Shown: positions 8,157-19,919, counted from the first letter of the stretch. The stretch is 64,000 nucleotides of DNA from CAVSRC01 sp963732845 (GCA_963732845.1 CAVTBE010000006.1:20539-84538), one strand, 5' to 3'. Numbers and translations are program-made. The notes: generated from the sequence alone by a model not told the origin.

Positions 8157-8984
8157 ATGTCCCGAGTTCCACTGATGATTTCTCCGGTCTCCCAGACCGC
8201 GCCAGAGCCGAAGATCGTCTCGCGCGCCGTCGGCAAGGTCTATGAGACCGCGCGCGGGCCGATGACGGCGCTGACCGATTTCGACCTCGACGTCGCCGAG
8301 GGCGAGTTCGTGGCGATCGTCGGCCCGTCCGGCTGCGGCAAGTCCACCTATCTGCGCATGCTTGCCGGGCTCGACCACCACACCTCGGGCAGGCTGGAGA
8401 TCCGCCCCGGCGCCGACCCGGCGAAGCCGCTGAACAGCGTCGTCTTCCAGGAATATGCGATCTTCCCGTGGAAGACCGTGCTCGACAACGTCGCCTTCGG
8501 CCTCGAGATGCGCGGCATCGGCAAGGCGGAGCGGCTGGAGATCGCCGCCGCCTGGCTGGAGCGCGTCGGCCTGAGGAAATTCGCCGGCTACTACCCGCAC
8601 CAGATTTCCGGCGGCATGAAGCAGCGGGTGTCAATCGTGCGGGCGCTCGCCAACGACCCGGAAGTGCTGTTGATGGACGAGCCGCTCGGCGCGCTCGACG
8701 CGCAGACGCGCATCGTCCTGCAGGAGGAGCTGCTGCGCATCTGGGAGGAGACGCGCAAGACCGTCGTCTACATCACCCACTCGATCGACGAGGCGGTGCT
8801 GCTCGGCGACCGGGTGATCCTGATGACCGCCCATCCCGGCCGCAATCTGGCGAGCTTCACCGTCGATATCCCGCGGCCGCGCAATACCGACACGCTCAAC
8901 ACGCCGGCCTTCGCCGAACTCAGGGGTGAGATCTGGCATCGGCTGTCGAAAGAGGTCGCCCGCGCCATGGAGGAGCAGGCATGA
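8157..8984 (+). CDS. ABC transporter ATP-binding protein, SsuB/TauB/NrtD type
   Basis: A 275-aa ATPase that energises the importer. Walker A is GPSGCGKSTYLRML (~54-67), the Q-loop lies in VVFQEYAIFPWKTV, the ABC signature is ISGGMKQRV, Walker B is VLLMDEPLGALD and the switch His is in VVYITHSIDEAVLLGD. The phrase SIDEAV plus a C-terminal PRPRN segment is typical of the nitrate/taurine subfamily. The start at 8157 follows the hairpin closely; a second ATG at 8175 is possible. It overlaps the permease start by 4 bases (ATGA). Confidence 0.9.
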   Translation: MSRVPLMISPVSQTAPEPKIVSRAVGKVYETARGPMTALTDFDLDVAEGEFVAIVGPSGCGKSTYLRMLAGLDHHTSGRLEIRPGADPAKPLNSVVFQEYAIFPWKTVLDNVAFGLEMRGIGKAERLEIAAAWLERVGLRKFAGYYPHQISGGMKQRVSIVRALANDPEVLLMDEPLGALDAQTRIVLQEELLRIWEETRKTVVYITHSIDEAVLLGDRVILMTAHPGRNLASFTVDIPRPRNTDTLNTPAFAELRGEIWHRLSKEVARAMEEQA

Positions 8985-10030
8985 CGGCGGGAACCCGAGG
9001 CGGGCCGGGCCGGCCGAACCTGTGGCCGGGCGTGCTGGCGTTTGCTGCCGGGCTTGTCGTGTGGAACGCGGTCTTCTTCACCGCGGGCCTGTGGTGGCGC
9101 TTCTGGTGGCTGGGACTTGCCGGCGACTTCGCCCTGGTGGTGATGATCGCGGAGCGCATCGGGCGCATGGTGCCGCCGGTCCATCGCCGCCTCTACGAGC
9201 GCACGCTGGCCTTCGGGTTTCCGGTGCTGGGGCTGGTCGCCTGGCAGCTCATCGTCGATGCCGGAATCCTCAGCCCGACATGGTTTCCGCCGCCCACCCA
9301 CATCGCCAAGGCGCTGTGGGAGCTCACCATCAGCTACGACAAGTTCAACCACACCAGCCTCTTCGGCAGGCCATGGCTGATCCCCGAAGCCTGGCAGCAA
9401 AACGGACTTGCCGGTGTCTGGGGCCTGTTCACCGAAAGCCATGTGTGGATCACGCTTGCCCGCGTCGCCATCGGCTTCGTCCTCGGCGCCATTCCGGGCC
9501 TGCTGCTCGGCGTGCTGATGGGCATCAACCAGACGATCCGGCTGATGCTCGACACGACGCTCTCGGCCGTCTACGTGCTGCCCAAGATCGCCATCTTCCC
9601 GCTGGTCATGCTGATGTTCGCCGATCCCTTCGGCGAGGGGCCGAAGATCGCCGTGGTGGCGATCTCGGTGTTCTTCCTGGTGGCCATCAACACCATGGCC
9701 GGCGTGCGCGACATCGACCCGGTGTTCATCCAGGCCGGGCGCAACTACGGGGCGCGCGGCGTCAAGCTGCTCTGGCACGTCATCCTGCCGGCGGCGCTGC
9801 CGATCATCTTCGCCGGGCTCAGGCTGGCGCTGGGCACGGCGCTGGTGGTCATCATCGCGGTCGAGTTCCTGCGCGCCAAGCAGGGCGTCGGCTTCATGAC
9901 CTACTACTACTGGGAGGTCCTCATCCCCGAGAAGATGTATGCCGGGCTGTTCATCGTCATGGTGCTCGGCGTGCTGCTAACCGGTGTGCTGCATTGGGCC
10001 GAGCGCAAGATCATGCCCTGGCAGGGGTAG
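8981..10030 (+). CDS. ABC transporter permease, SsuC/TauC type, with N-terminal extension
   Basis: A 349-aa inner-membrane permease with a BPD_transp_1 domain in its second half; the coupling loop motif is in EAA-like AGRNYGARGVKLLWHVILPAAL. At about 350 residues it is ~90 longer than usual SsuC/TauC proteins. The extra N-terminus adds two hydrophobic segments (around GVLAFAAGLVVWNAVFF and FWWLGLAGDFALVVMI). It overlaps the ATPase by ATGA and its 3' end overlaps the convergent DUF427 gene by 54 bases. Confidence 0.88.
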   Translation: MTAGTRGGPGRPNLWPGVLAFAAGLVVWNAVFFTAGLWWRFWWLGLAGDFALVVMIAERIGRMVPPVHRRLYERTLAFGFPVLGLVAWQLIVDAGILSPTWFPPPTHIAKALWELTISYDKFNHTSLFGRPWLIPEAWQQNGLAGVWGLFTESHVWITLARVAIGFVLGAIPGLLLGVLMGINQTIRLMLDTTLSAVYVLPKIAIFPLVMLMFADPFGEGPKIAVVAISVFFLVAINTMAGVRDIDPVFIQAGRNYGARGVKLLWHVILPAALPIIFAGLRLALGTALVVIIAVEFLRAKQGVGFMTYYYWEVLIPEKMYAGLFIVMVLGVLLTGVLHWAERKIMPWQG

Positions 10031-10414
10031 GCCCCAGTCGCCCGGCCATTCCATGATCGAGTCGACCCGGTCGGGATAGAAGGCGAGGTGGTCCTTGATG
10101 GCGGCGACCGCCGCGTAGGGCGCCTCGTAGGTCCACGCCGCGTTCACCGAGCGCGTCCCCCCGAGGGCGATGCTGTAATAGGCACAATCGCCCTTGTACG
10201 GGCAGTAGGTGGCGTGGCTGCTGCGTGTGAGCAGCGCCATGTCGACGTCCCGGCGCGGAATGTAGAAGACCGGCCGGCGGGACGCTTCGCGGAGCACGAG
10301 CGCCCTGCTGCTGTCGGCAATCACCTTGCCGGCGACCGTGACCACGATCGGGCTCGCGCTTGGCGCGATGGTGATGGCGTGGTGCGCGTCGGGAATCCTG
10401 ATCGATCTGTTCAT
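9977..10414 (-). CDS. DUF427 domain-containing protein
   Basis: A 145-aa soluble protein of the DUF427 family, recognisable by YIPRRDVDMALLTRSSHATY followed by CPYKGDCAYYS and an aromatic tail (AFYPDRVD). The family has a small beta-fold and no settled function. GGAGG is placed 5-9 bases before the ATG, supporting the start. Its last 18 codons lie antisense over the permease 3' end (9977-10030), so the two genes converge and overlap. It is not obviously linked to the importer. Confidence 0.85.
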   Translation of the reverse strand: MNRSIRIPDAHHAITIAPSASPIVVTVAGKVIADSSRALVLREASRRPVFYIPRRDVDMALLTRSSHATYCPYKGDCAYYSIALGGTRSVNAAWTYEAPYAAVAAIKDHLAFYPDRVDSIMEWPGDWGLPLPGHDLALGPMQHTG

Positions 10415-10562
10415 CAGTAGGCCTCCCTATGGGATCGCCCCCCTGAGATCGCCCCGATGATTCCAGTGATTCCCATGTGGTGCGCTGGCGCACGCCGTCA
10501 ATGGCTGCCGGGCGCTCGCGCTGCACGTTTTCGCGCCACCCGCGCAAGGCGGGGCGTGGCGC

Positions 10563-10703
10563 CTACTTCACCACCAGCCGGCACAGCAGCGTGTTGTTGG
10601 TCTTGAGGTCCGGCCCCCAGATGAATTGTGCGTCGCGGTTCCAGCGGATGCGGTCGTAGCGCGCGGCAAAAGCATCGTATCCCCCCGATTGAACGTGTGC
10701 CGT
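10563..10703 (-). pseudogene. Possible C-terminal gene fragment (46 codons, no start)
   Basis: Between 10415 and 10844 there is no complete gene. On the minus strand a 46-codon open stretch without a start codon ends at 10563. It has protein-like composition: YDAFAARYDRIRWNRDAQF, then GPDLKTNN and RLVVK. A TGA at 10704-10706 closes it upstream. It reads like the last piece of a lost gene; I cannot name the family. The rest of this gap, including the region upstream of the aldolase stop, shows nothing I can support. Confidence 0.3.
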
Positions 10704-10844
10704 TCAACCCGTTAAGGGCGATTCAGGCGGGATGGTCAACCGCGCGGCCCGCCGGACAACCAGCCGGGTGCGGCGGCGTGGCGGTCGGTCCATGCGCGCC
10801 GGCGCGGGCGAGACGCTTCCCGCCCGCCCGTTTCGGCGCCGATC

Positions 10845-11501
10845 CTATACGATCGTCTGGCCGGTCTTCTTCCAGTCGGCGAGGAAGCTCTCCAGCCCCT
10901 TGTCGGTCAGCGGGTGCTGGGTGAGCTTCTTGAGCACCGCCGGCGGAATAGTGGCGACGTCGGCGCCGATCATGGCCGCCTGCTTGACGTGGAGCGGCGT
11001 GCGGATGGAGGCGGCGAGGATCTCGGTGTGGAGAGCGTCGTAGTTGTCGTAGATCACACGGATCTCGCGGATCACATCCATGCCGTCGGAGCCGATGTCA
11101 TCGAAGCGGCCGGCGAAGGGCGAGATGAAGGTGGCGCCCGCCTTGGCGGCGAGCAGCGCCTGAGTGGCGGAGAAGCACAGCGTCACATTGACCATGGTGC
11201 CCTTGGAGGAGAGCGCCTTGCAGGCCCTGAGGCCGTCCCAGGTGAGCGGCACCTTGATGGTGACGTTCTTGGCGATGGCGGAAAGCTTGGCCGCCTCGGC
11301 CATCATGCCGTCGAAATCGGTGGCGGCGACCTCGGCCGAGACCGGGCCCGGCACCGCCTCGCAGATCTCGGCGATCACGGTCATGATCGGCCGGCCGGCC
11401 TTGGCAATCAGCGTGGGATTGGTGGTGACGCCGTCGAGCAGGCCGGTGGCGGCAAGTTCGCGGATCTCGCCAACATCGGCGGTATCGACGAAGAACTTCA
11501 T
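10845..11501 (-). CDS. fsa: Fructose-6-phosphate aldolase / transaldolase (small TalC-type)
   Basis: A 218-aa TIM-barrel class I aldolase of the FSA/TAL family. It opens MKFFVDTADVGEIRELAATG, and the Schiff-base Lys is in NVTIKVPLTWDGLRA (~residue 86). Alphaproteobacterial members of this size usually work as transaldolases of the pentose phosphate pathway; E. coli homologues cleave fructose-6-P. Gln or Tyr specificity residues cannot be judged reliably here. A strong AGGAGG lies just upstream of the ATG. It is divergent from priA with a short shared intergenic region (11502-11637), a common order in Hyphomicrobiales. Confidence 0.9.
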   Translation of the reverse strand: MKFFVDTADVGEIRELAATGLLDGVTTNPTLIAKAGRPIMTVIAEICEAVPGPVSAEVAATDFDGMMAEAAKLSAIAKNVTIKVPLTWDGLRACKALSSKGTMVNVTLCFSATQALLAAKAGATFISPFAGRFDDIGSDGMDVIREIRVIYDNYDALHTEILAASIRTPLHVKQAAMIGADVATIPPAVLKKLTQHPLTDKGLESFLADWKKTGQTIV

Positions 11502-11637
11502 GGCATTCCTCCTGAAATCTCGGCTTCGGCGGCCATAGCCGGAATGGGACGGCCGGTTGATCGGCCTTTCCTTTAGCCGAATCCGGCGCCATCGTCAGCC
11601 TGTACACGCAAAACCAGCCAGGGGATTCGCGAGAAAA

Positions 11638-13932
11638 GTGGCCGGCGAATCGATCGTTTCGGTGCTGGTACCGGTTGCGGTGGCCGCACCCTATACCTAT
11701 CGCGCGCCGGCCGGCTGCCAACCCGGCGCCATTGTCAGCGTGCCGCTGGGGACACGCGACGTGGTGGGGGTCGTCTGGGACGATCCGCCCGACGCAAGCG
11801 TCGGTCACAACCGGCTTCGGCCGATCAACGGCAGCTTCGACGCGCCGCCGCTCCGCCAGGAAATCCGCCGTTTCGTCGATTGGGTGGCGGACTACACGCT
11901 GACCTCCCGCGGCATGGTGCTGCGCATGGTGATGCGTGCGCCGGGCGCGCTTGAGCCGGAGGCGCCGGTGCCGGGGGTGCGGCTCGCCGGGCCGCCGCCG
12001 GAGCGATTGACGCCGGCCCGCCAGCGGGTGCTGGCGATTCTGGAGGAGACTGCACAAGAGGCGTGGAGCGCGGAACGCGCGGCGGGGAAGGAAAAAGAGG
12101 CGTGGAGCGCGGAACGCGCGACGGGGAAGGAAAAAGAGGCGTGGAGCGCTGAAGGCGCGGCGGGGAAGCAGACGAATCCCGCCTGGACGAAGAGCGGTCT
12201 TGCCGCGGCGGCCGGCGTCAGCCCCGGCGTGGTGCAGGGGCTGGTGGCGGCCGGCACGCTGGAAACCGTGTCGATGCCGGCGCGGCCGGTGGCGCTGCCG
12301 CCCGATCCCGACTATGGCGCGCCGGAGCTCAACGTGGGCCAGGCGGCCGCTGCCGACCATCTGCGCAAGATGGTGACGGCCGGCGGCTATTCGGTGACGC
12401 TCATCGACGGGATCACCGGCTCGGGCAAGACCGAGGTCTATTTCGAGGCGGTGGCCGCGGCGGTAAAGGCCGGACGGCAGGTGCTGATCCTGCTGCCGGA
12501 AATATCGCTGACCGCCGACTTTCTCGAACGCTTCGGCCTGCGCTTCGGCACGCGGCCGGCCGAGTGGCATTCGGAGGTCGCGCCGCGCGCCCGCGAGCGG
12601 GTGTGGCGCGGGGTCGCCGACGGCACGCTGCAGGTGGTGGTCGGCGCGCGTTCGGCGCTGTTCCTGCCCTTCGCCGAGCTCGGTCTCGTCGTCGTCGATG
12701 AGGAGCACGACCTCGCCTACAAGCAGGAGGAGCGCGCCTTCTATTCGGCGCGCGACATGGCGGTGGTGCGTGGCCATCTCGCCGGCTTTCCGGTGGTTCT
12801 GTCCTCGGCGACGCCCTCGATCGAATCGCGGGTCAATGCCGATGCCGGGCGCTACACGCGCATCCTTTTGAGCGACCGCTACAAGGCGGCGGCGCTGCCG
12901 GCGATCGAGGCGGTCGACATGCGCCACGACCAGCCGGAGAAGGGCCGCTTCCTGTCGCCACCGCTGGTCGCGGCGGTCGGCGAAACCCTGGCGCAGGGCG
13001 AACAGGCGCTGCTCTTCCTCAACCGGCGGGGCTATGCGCCGCTGACGCTCTGCCGCACCTGCGGTCACCGCTTCCAGTGCCCCAACTGCTCCACCTGGCT
13101 GGTCGAGCACCGCTTCCGCGGGGTGCTGCTCTGCCACCATTGCGGCCATTCCGAGCGGCGCCCGGAAGCCTGTCCGTCCTGTGGCGATACGGAGAGCCTG
13201 GTGCCCATCGGCCCCGGCGTCGAAAGGCTGGCGGAGGAGGCGGCGGCGCGCTTTCCGGAGGCGCGCACGATCGTGCTATCCAGCGACCTCACCGGCGGCA
13301 TCGACCGGATGCGGCTGGAGCTTGCCTCGATCGCCAAAGGCGAGGTCGATCTCGTCATCGGCACCCAGCTCGTCGCCAAGGGTCACAACTTCCCCTTCCT
13401 CAAGCTGGTCGGCGTGGTCGATGCCGATCTCGGCCTCGCCCATGGCGACCTGCGTGCGGCGGAGCGCACCTTCCAGCTCCTCAGCCAGGTGACCGGCCGG
13501 GCCGGGCGCATGGGCGGCGCCAGCCGGGCGCTGCTGCAGACCTACGCGCCCGACCATCCGGTCATCCGCGCCATCGTCTCCGGCGACCGGGAGGCCTTCT
13601 ACGAGAAGGAGATCGCCGAACGGCGCGCCAGCGGCCTGCCGCCTTTCGGGCGGCTGGCGGCAATCGTCGTCTCAGGCGTGGAGCGGGCGGAGGCGCAGTG
13701 TTACGCAGCGGCTTTCCGCCGGGCCGCGCCGGCCGATCCGGCGATCAGTGTGCTGGGACCGGCCGAGGCGCCGCTGGCCGTGGTGCGCGGCCGCCATCGC
13801 TGGCGCCTGCTGGTCCAGGCGCCGCGCAGCGCCAATATCCAGGCCTATATGCGTGCATGGCTGGAGGCGGCGCCCAGGCCCCGTGCGTCGTTGCGCGTCC
13901 AGGTCGACATCGACCCGCAGAGCTTTTTGTGA
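11638..13932 (+). CDS. priA: Primosomal replication protein PriA (3'-5' helicase)
   Basis: PriA reloads the replisome at stalled forks. The N-terminal 3'-end-binding domain (SVLVPVAVAAPYTYRAP) is followed by a winged-helix region. The helicase core has Walker A GITGSGKTEVYF and the DEEH box in VVDEEHDLAYKQEE. Eight zinc-binding cysteines lie in CRTCGHRFQCPNC and CHHCGHSE...CPSCGD, and helicase motif VI is QVTGRAGR. A TTG at 11557 is in frame, but the GTG at 11638 fits the domain start (764 aa). Unusual: a 13-residue unit is repeated three times in the winged-helix/linker region (12058-12174). Confidence 0.93.
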   Translation: MAGESIVSVLVPVAVAAPYTYRAPAGCQPGAIVSVPLGTRDVVGVVWDDPPDASVGHNRLRPINGSFDAPPLRQEIRRFVDWVADYTLTSRGMVLRMVMRAPGALEPEAPVPGVRLAGPPPERLTPARQRVLAILEETAQEAWSAERAAGKEKEAWSAERATGKEKEAWSAEGAAGKQTNPAWTKSGLAAAAGVSPGVVQGLVAAGTLETVSMPARPVALPPDPDYGAPELNVGQAAAADHLRKMVTAGGYSVTLIDGITGSGKTEVYFEAVAAAVKAGRQVLILLPEISLTADFLERFGLRFGTRPAEWHSEVAPRARERVWRGVADGTLQVVVGARSALFLPFAELGLVVVDEEHDLAYKQEERAFYSARDMAVVRGHLAGFPVVLSSATPSIESRVNADAGRYTRILLSDRYKAAALPAIEAVDMRHDQPEKGRFLSPPLVAAVGETLAQGEQALLFLNRRGYAPLTLCRTCGHRFQCPNCSTWLVEHRFRGVLLCHHCGHSERRPEACPSCGDTESLVPIGPGVERLAEEAAARFPEARTIVLSSDLTGGIDRMRLELASIAKGEVDLVIGTQLVAKGHNFPFLKLVGVVDADLGLAHGDLRAAERTFQLLSQVTGRAGRMGGASRALLQTYAPDHPVIRAIVSGDREAFYEKEIAERRASGLPPFGRLAAIVVSGVERAEAQCYAAAFRRAAPADPAISVLGPAEAPLAVVRGRHRWRLLVQAPRSANIQAYMRAWLEAAPRPRASLRVQVDIDPQSFL
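12058..12174 (+). repeat. Three tandem 39-bp in-frame repeats inside priA
   Basis: Three adjacent 39-bp units (12058-12096, 12097-12135, 12136-12174) encode EAWSAERAAGKEK, EAWSAERATGKEK and EAWSAEGAAGKQT. The first two differ by one base; the third diverges at its end. They add about 39 charged residues to PriA without breaking the frame. Confidence 0.95.
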
Positions 13933-13975
13933 AGCGCGCTGGGCGGTATCGCCGGCCGAACCCGGATTTTGCCGC

Positions 13976-14953
13976 TCAGAACTGCCAGCCGGCGTGGGCG
14001 GTCAGGCCGTAATAGTCGGTCTTCCAGTCGACGGGCTGGGCCACGGTATTGTAGCCGACGACGCGGCCCTCGAAGTGCGTGCTGCCGCTGGCCTGCATGT
14101 GCCAGTAGCGGCCGCCGACGCCGACGGTGACGTGGTTGGCGAGCGTGTAGTCGAGCGAGGCTTCGAGCTGGTAGCCCCAGCCGGTGCCGTCTTCCGGAAG
14201 GCCGCCGGTGAAGCAGCCGGTCGAATCGCAGATGCGCAGCCAGTGGGAGTCGGTGCCGTCGAACTTGACATAGGGCAGCACCGCGGCCTCGCCCTTCAGC
14301 CGCCAGCCCTGGCCGAAGGTCACGTCGCCGTTGACGCCGACGCGCACCGCGTTCCAGTTGTTGGACTGCGAGATGACGTTCACCGAATCCGAAATGGACG
14401 GGGTGCAGACGTCCGGGTTGCCTGCCGTCTGCGTGCAGCCGAAGCCGTTCACGTCTTGGCGCAGATAGGCGTAGCCGCCGAAGACGCCGAGGCGTGCATC
14501 GCCCTTCTGGAAGAAATAGCCGCCGCCGTCGACGGCGAAGTAGCCGATCTTGCCGCCGCTCAGGCTGCTGTCGGTGCTCGAATAGGGCGAGAAGTCCGCC
14601 GTGACGAAGTCCTCGTCCTGGAGTGTGCCGCGCATCAGCGAGCCGAGGCCGGCGAAACCCTTGACGAAGTAGTTCTTCTCGTTGATCTGGCCGTAGACCT
14701 CGCCGGTGGCGCCGGTCAGCGCCTTATAGGTGAGGCGGGAGACCATGGTGCTGCGGTCGGCGCCGTAGAGGTCCTTGCCGGTGCTGCCCCAGCCGTACCA
14801 GAAGCGGGTGCCGAGCTCGCCGCTGTAGACGCCGTCGAGCCAGCCCGTATCGCTGTCGTTGGCGACCGCCGGCAGCGTCGCGACGCTGCCGAACAGGACA
14901 AGCGCCAGAGCGAGCGTGCGCTCGGCGCGTCGGATACCGGGAAAATCAGACAT
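13976..14953 (-). CDS. Omptin-family outer-membrane protease
   Basis: A 325-aa exported beta-barrel. A signal peptide (~residues 13-31, cleaved near VANDS) is followed by alternating strands ending in the outer-membrane signature WQF. Family features of OmpT/Pla are visible: WYGWGSTGKDLYGADRSTMV then SRLTYK, and GLGSLMRGTLQDEDF. The D-x-D pair (D113, D115) aligns with OmpT D83/D85, and D-x-H in GTDSHW (D235, H237) aligns with D210/H212. This suggests an active surface endopeptidase, though overall similarity to enterobacterial omptins is low. It is convergent with priA and divergent from the atp operon. Confidence 0.7.
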   Translation of the reverse strand: MSDFPGIRRAERTLALALVLFGSVATLPAVANDSDTGWLDGVYSGELGTRFWYGWGSTGKDLYGADRSTMVSRLTYKALTGATGEVYGQINEKNYFVKGFAGLGSLMRGTLQDEDFVTADFSPYSSTDSSLSGGKIGYFAVDGGGYFFQKGDARLGVFGGYAYLRQDVNGFGCTQTAGNPDVCTPSISDSVNVISQSNNWNAVRVGVNGDVTFGQGWRLKGEAAVLPYVKFDGTDSHWLRICDSTGCFTGGLPEDGTGWGYQLEASLDYTLANHVTVGVGGRYWHMQASGSTHFEGRVVGYNTVAQPVDWKTDYYGLTAHAGWQF

Positions 14954-15287
14954 TGTTGCAGGCTCCCGCCTAGGTCGTCCAACCGCGACGCAACGCGGCC
15001 AGGGTGTGGATGGAGAGTGCCGGCATTATGGTAAACGCGGGGTTAACCGGCGGTTCCGCAGGCGTCTTTCTGCGTGTCCCGGCATCCGCCGCAGCGCGCC
15101 CTGCGACAGGCCGAAACCGGCCGGCGGAATACAAGCAAATCCGCGATATTGCCCTGCGGTAGTGCCTATGCTAATCCGACCGGCAATTCCGGGGGGTGGG
15201 GCCGGTAGCGAGCGCGGGCCTTCCCCGAAACATAATCCGTTCAGGGCCTTACAGGAGCCGGGCCGGGCTTGACCGGAGAGGCCCGTC
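14954..15287 (+). other. Intergenic region between the omptin gene and atpH
   Basis: This 334-base divergent gap holds no coding sequence I can support. It should contain the promoters of both the omptin gene and the atp operon; one candidate promoter is listed separately. Confidence 0.5.
15149..15177 (+). promoter_or_regulatory. Candidate sigma-70-like promoter of the atp operon
   Basis: TTGCCC (15149-15154) and TAATCC (15172-15177) are separated by 17 bases, about 110 bases before the atpH start. The -10 match is imperfect, so this is a weak prediction. Confidence 0.3.
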
Positions 15288-15869
15288 GTGTCGGGGAACA
15301 GGGACCAGGTGGCCGGCAACAAGACTTCTACAGCAAGCGTAGCGGGACGTTACGCCAGCGCCCTTTTCGAGCTTGCCGCCGAGGCAGACGTCTTGCCGGC
15401 GGTAGAGGCTGATCTTCGCGCGTTTTCCGACATGCTGGCCGAGAGCGCCGATCTGTCGCGGCTGGTCAAGAGCCCGGTCTTCGCCGCCGACGAACAGGCG
15501 CGTGCGGTGGGCGCGGTGCTCGACAAGGCCGGTGTTGGCGGGCTGGTCGGCAATTTCATCCGGGTGGTCGCCGGCAACCGACGGCTCTTCGTCATGCCGG
15601 AGATCATCGCCGCGTTCGGCCGGATGCTGGCCGCGCATCGCGGCGAGGTTGCCGCCGAGGTGGTGAGCGCCGAGCCGCTCAGCGAGCGCCACGTTGCCGC
15701 ACTCAAGGACGCGCTCAAGGCGTCGATCGGCAAGGATGTCGCGCTCAATATCCACGTCGATCCGACGCTGATCGGCGGGCTCATCGTCCAGGTCGGCAGC
15801 CGCATGATCGACGGTTCGCTCGAGGACCAAACTCAATTCGCTCAAACTTGCCATGAAAGAGGTCGGCTG

Positions 15870-15870
<1 letters not shown>
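15288..15870 (+). CDS. atpH: ATP synthase F1 delta subunit (one frameshift)
   Basis: The delta subunit joins the F1 head to the peripheral stalk. The protein reads SVAGRYASALFELAAEADVL to GGLIVQVGSRMIDGSL. There, one extra base near 15822 (CTC-G-AGG) throws the frame into atpA. Removing it restores the family tail RTKLNSLKLAMKEVG and the stop at 15868-15870, giving 193 aa. Uncorrected, atpH and atpA read as a single fused frame, which is an artefact. GTG start with GGAG 9-10 bases upstream. The TGA overlaps the atpA ATG by one base. Confidence 0.9.
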
Positions 15871-17399
<1,529 letters not shown>

Positions 17400-17437
17400 T
17401 CCGGGCGGGGCGCGGATAGCGGTTACGGAAGGGTCCG

Positions 17438-18316
17438 ATGGCTTCCCTCAAAGAGCTGCGCAACCGCATCGCTTCGGTGAAGGCGACGCAGAAGATCACG
17501 CGGGCCATGCAGATGGTCGCCGCATCGAAGCTGCGCCGGGCGCAGGTGGCGGCGGAGGCCGCACGGCCCTATGCCGAGCGCATGGCCGCGGTGCTGGTCA
17601 ATGTCGCGGCGGGGTCCACCGGCAGCACCGATTCGCCGCGACTGCTGGTCGGCACCGGCAAGGACCAGACCCATCTTCTGGTCGTGTGCACGGCCGATCG
17701 CGGCCTGTGCGGCGCGTTCAACTCGTCAATCGCGCGGCTGGCGCGCGAACACGTCAACCGGCTGACGCGCGACGGCAAGGAGGTGAAGATCCTCTGCGTC
17801 GGGCGCAAGGGCTACGACATCCTGCGCCGGCAGTTCGCGCGCCAGATGCTCGAGGTGATCGAGCTGCGCGAGGTGCGGCAGATCGGCTTCGCCAATGCCG
17901 ACGCCATCGGCAGGCGGGTGCTGGCGCTGTTCGACGAAGATCAGTTCGACGTGTGCACGCTGTTCTTCTCGGAGTTCAAGTCGGTCATCTCGCAGATCCC
18001 GACCGCCATGCAGCTCATCCCGGCCGAGGTCGCGGGCGAGGCATCGACGGCCGGCGGCGGCGCTGCCTACGAATACGAGCCGGACGAGGAATCGATCCTC
18101 GCCGAACTGCTGCCGCGCAATCTGTCGGTGCAGATCTTCCGCGCGCTGCTGGAGAACGTGGCCTCCGAACAGGGCGCCAAGATGAGCGCCATGGACAATG
18201 CGACGCGCAACGCCGGCGACATGATCGACCGCTACACGCTCGAATACAACCGCACGCGTCAGGCGCAGATCACCAAGGAACTGATCGAAATTATCTCGGG
18301 CGCCGAGGCGCTCTGA
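17438..18316 (+). CDS. atpG: ATP synthase F1 gamma subunit
   Basis: The central rotor shaft of F1 (292 aa). The N-terminal helix MASLKELRNRIASVKATQKI and the C-terminal helix AMDNATRNAGDMIDRYTLEY form the antiparallel coiled coil. The middle Rossmann-like part includes TADRGLCGAFNSSI. GGAAGGG stands before the ATG. It lies 38 bases after atpA and 25 bases before atpD in the same operon. Confidence 0.97.
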   Translation: MASLKELRNRIASVKATQKITRAMQMVAASKLRRAQVAAEAARPYAERMAAVLVNVAAGSTGSTDSPRLLVGTGKDQTHLLVVCTADRGLCGAFNSSIARLAREHVNRLTRDGKEVKILCVGRKGYDILRRQFARQMLEVIELREVRQIGFANADAIGRRVLALFDEDQFDVCTLFFSEFKSVISQIPTAMQLIPAEVAGEASTAGGGAAYEYEPDEESILAELLPRNLSVQIFRALLENVASEQGAKMSAMDNATRNAGDMIDRYTLEYNRTRQAQITKELIEIISGAEAL

Positions 18317-18341
18317 GGCCGCACCCTGGAGAGGCACAGAC

Positions 18342-19801
<1,460 letters not shown>

Positions 19802-19803
19802 GT

Positions 19804-19910
19804 GGTGAATGGTGAATGGTGAATTGTGAAGAAGCAGGGAGCAGCGAACGGGATGTGAGAATGGCGGTGCGTGGAACGTGTCCATTCACCATTGACCATT
19901 CACCATTCGC
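19804..19910. repeat. Mirror-arranged GGTGAAT repeat between atpD and atpC
   Basis: Three tandem copies of GGTGAAT (19804-19824, plus a degenerate TGTGAAG) face three inverted copies ATTCACC / ATTGACC / ATTCACC (19884-19904, plus ATTCGC) across about 60 bases. The whole can fold into a long imperfect hairpin. It fills the atpD-atpC gap, which is normally short. Confidence 0.85.
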
Positions 19911-19919
19911 TTGATCGAG

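Noticed and set aside
11098..13149. Long (683-codon) minus-strand open frame across priA
   Set aside because: Shadow of priA and fsa in GC-rich DNA; Arg/His-rich composition and no recognisable domain.
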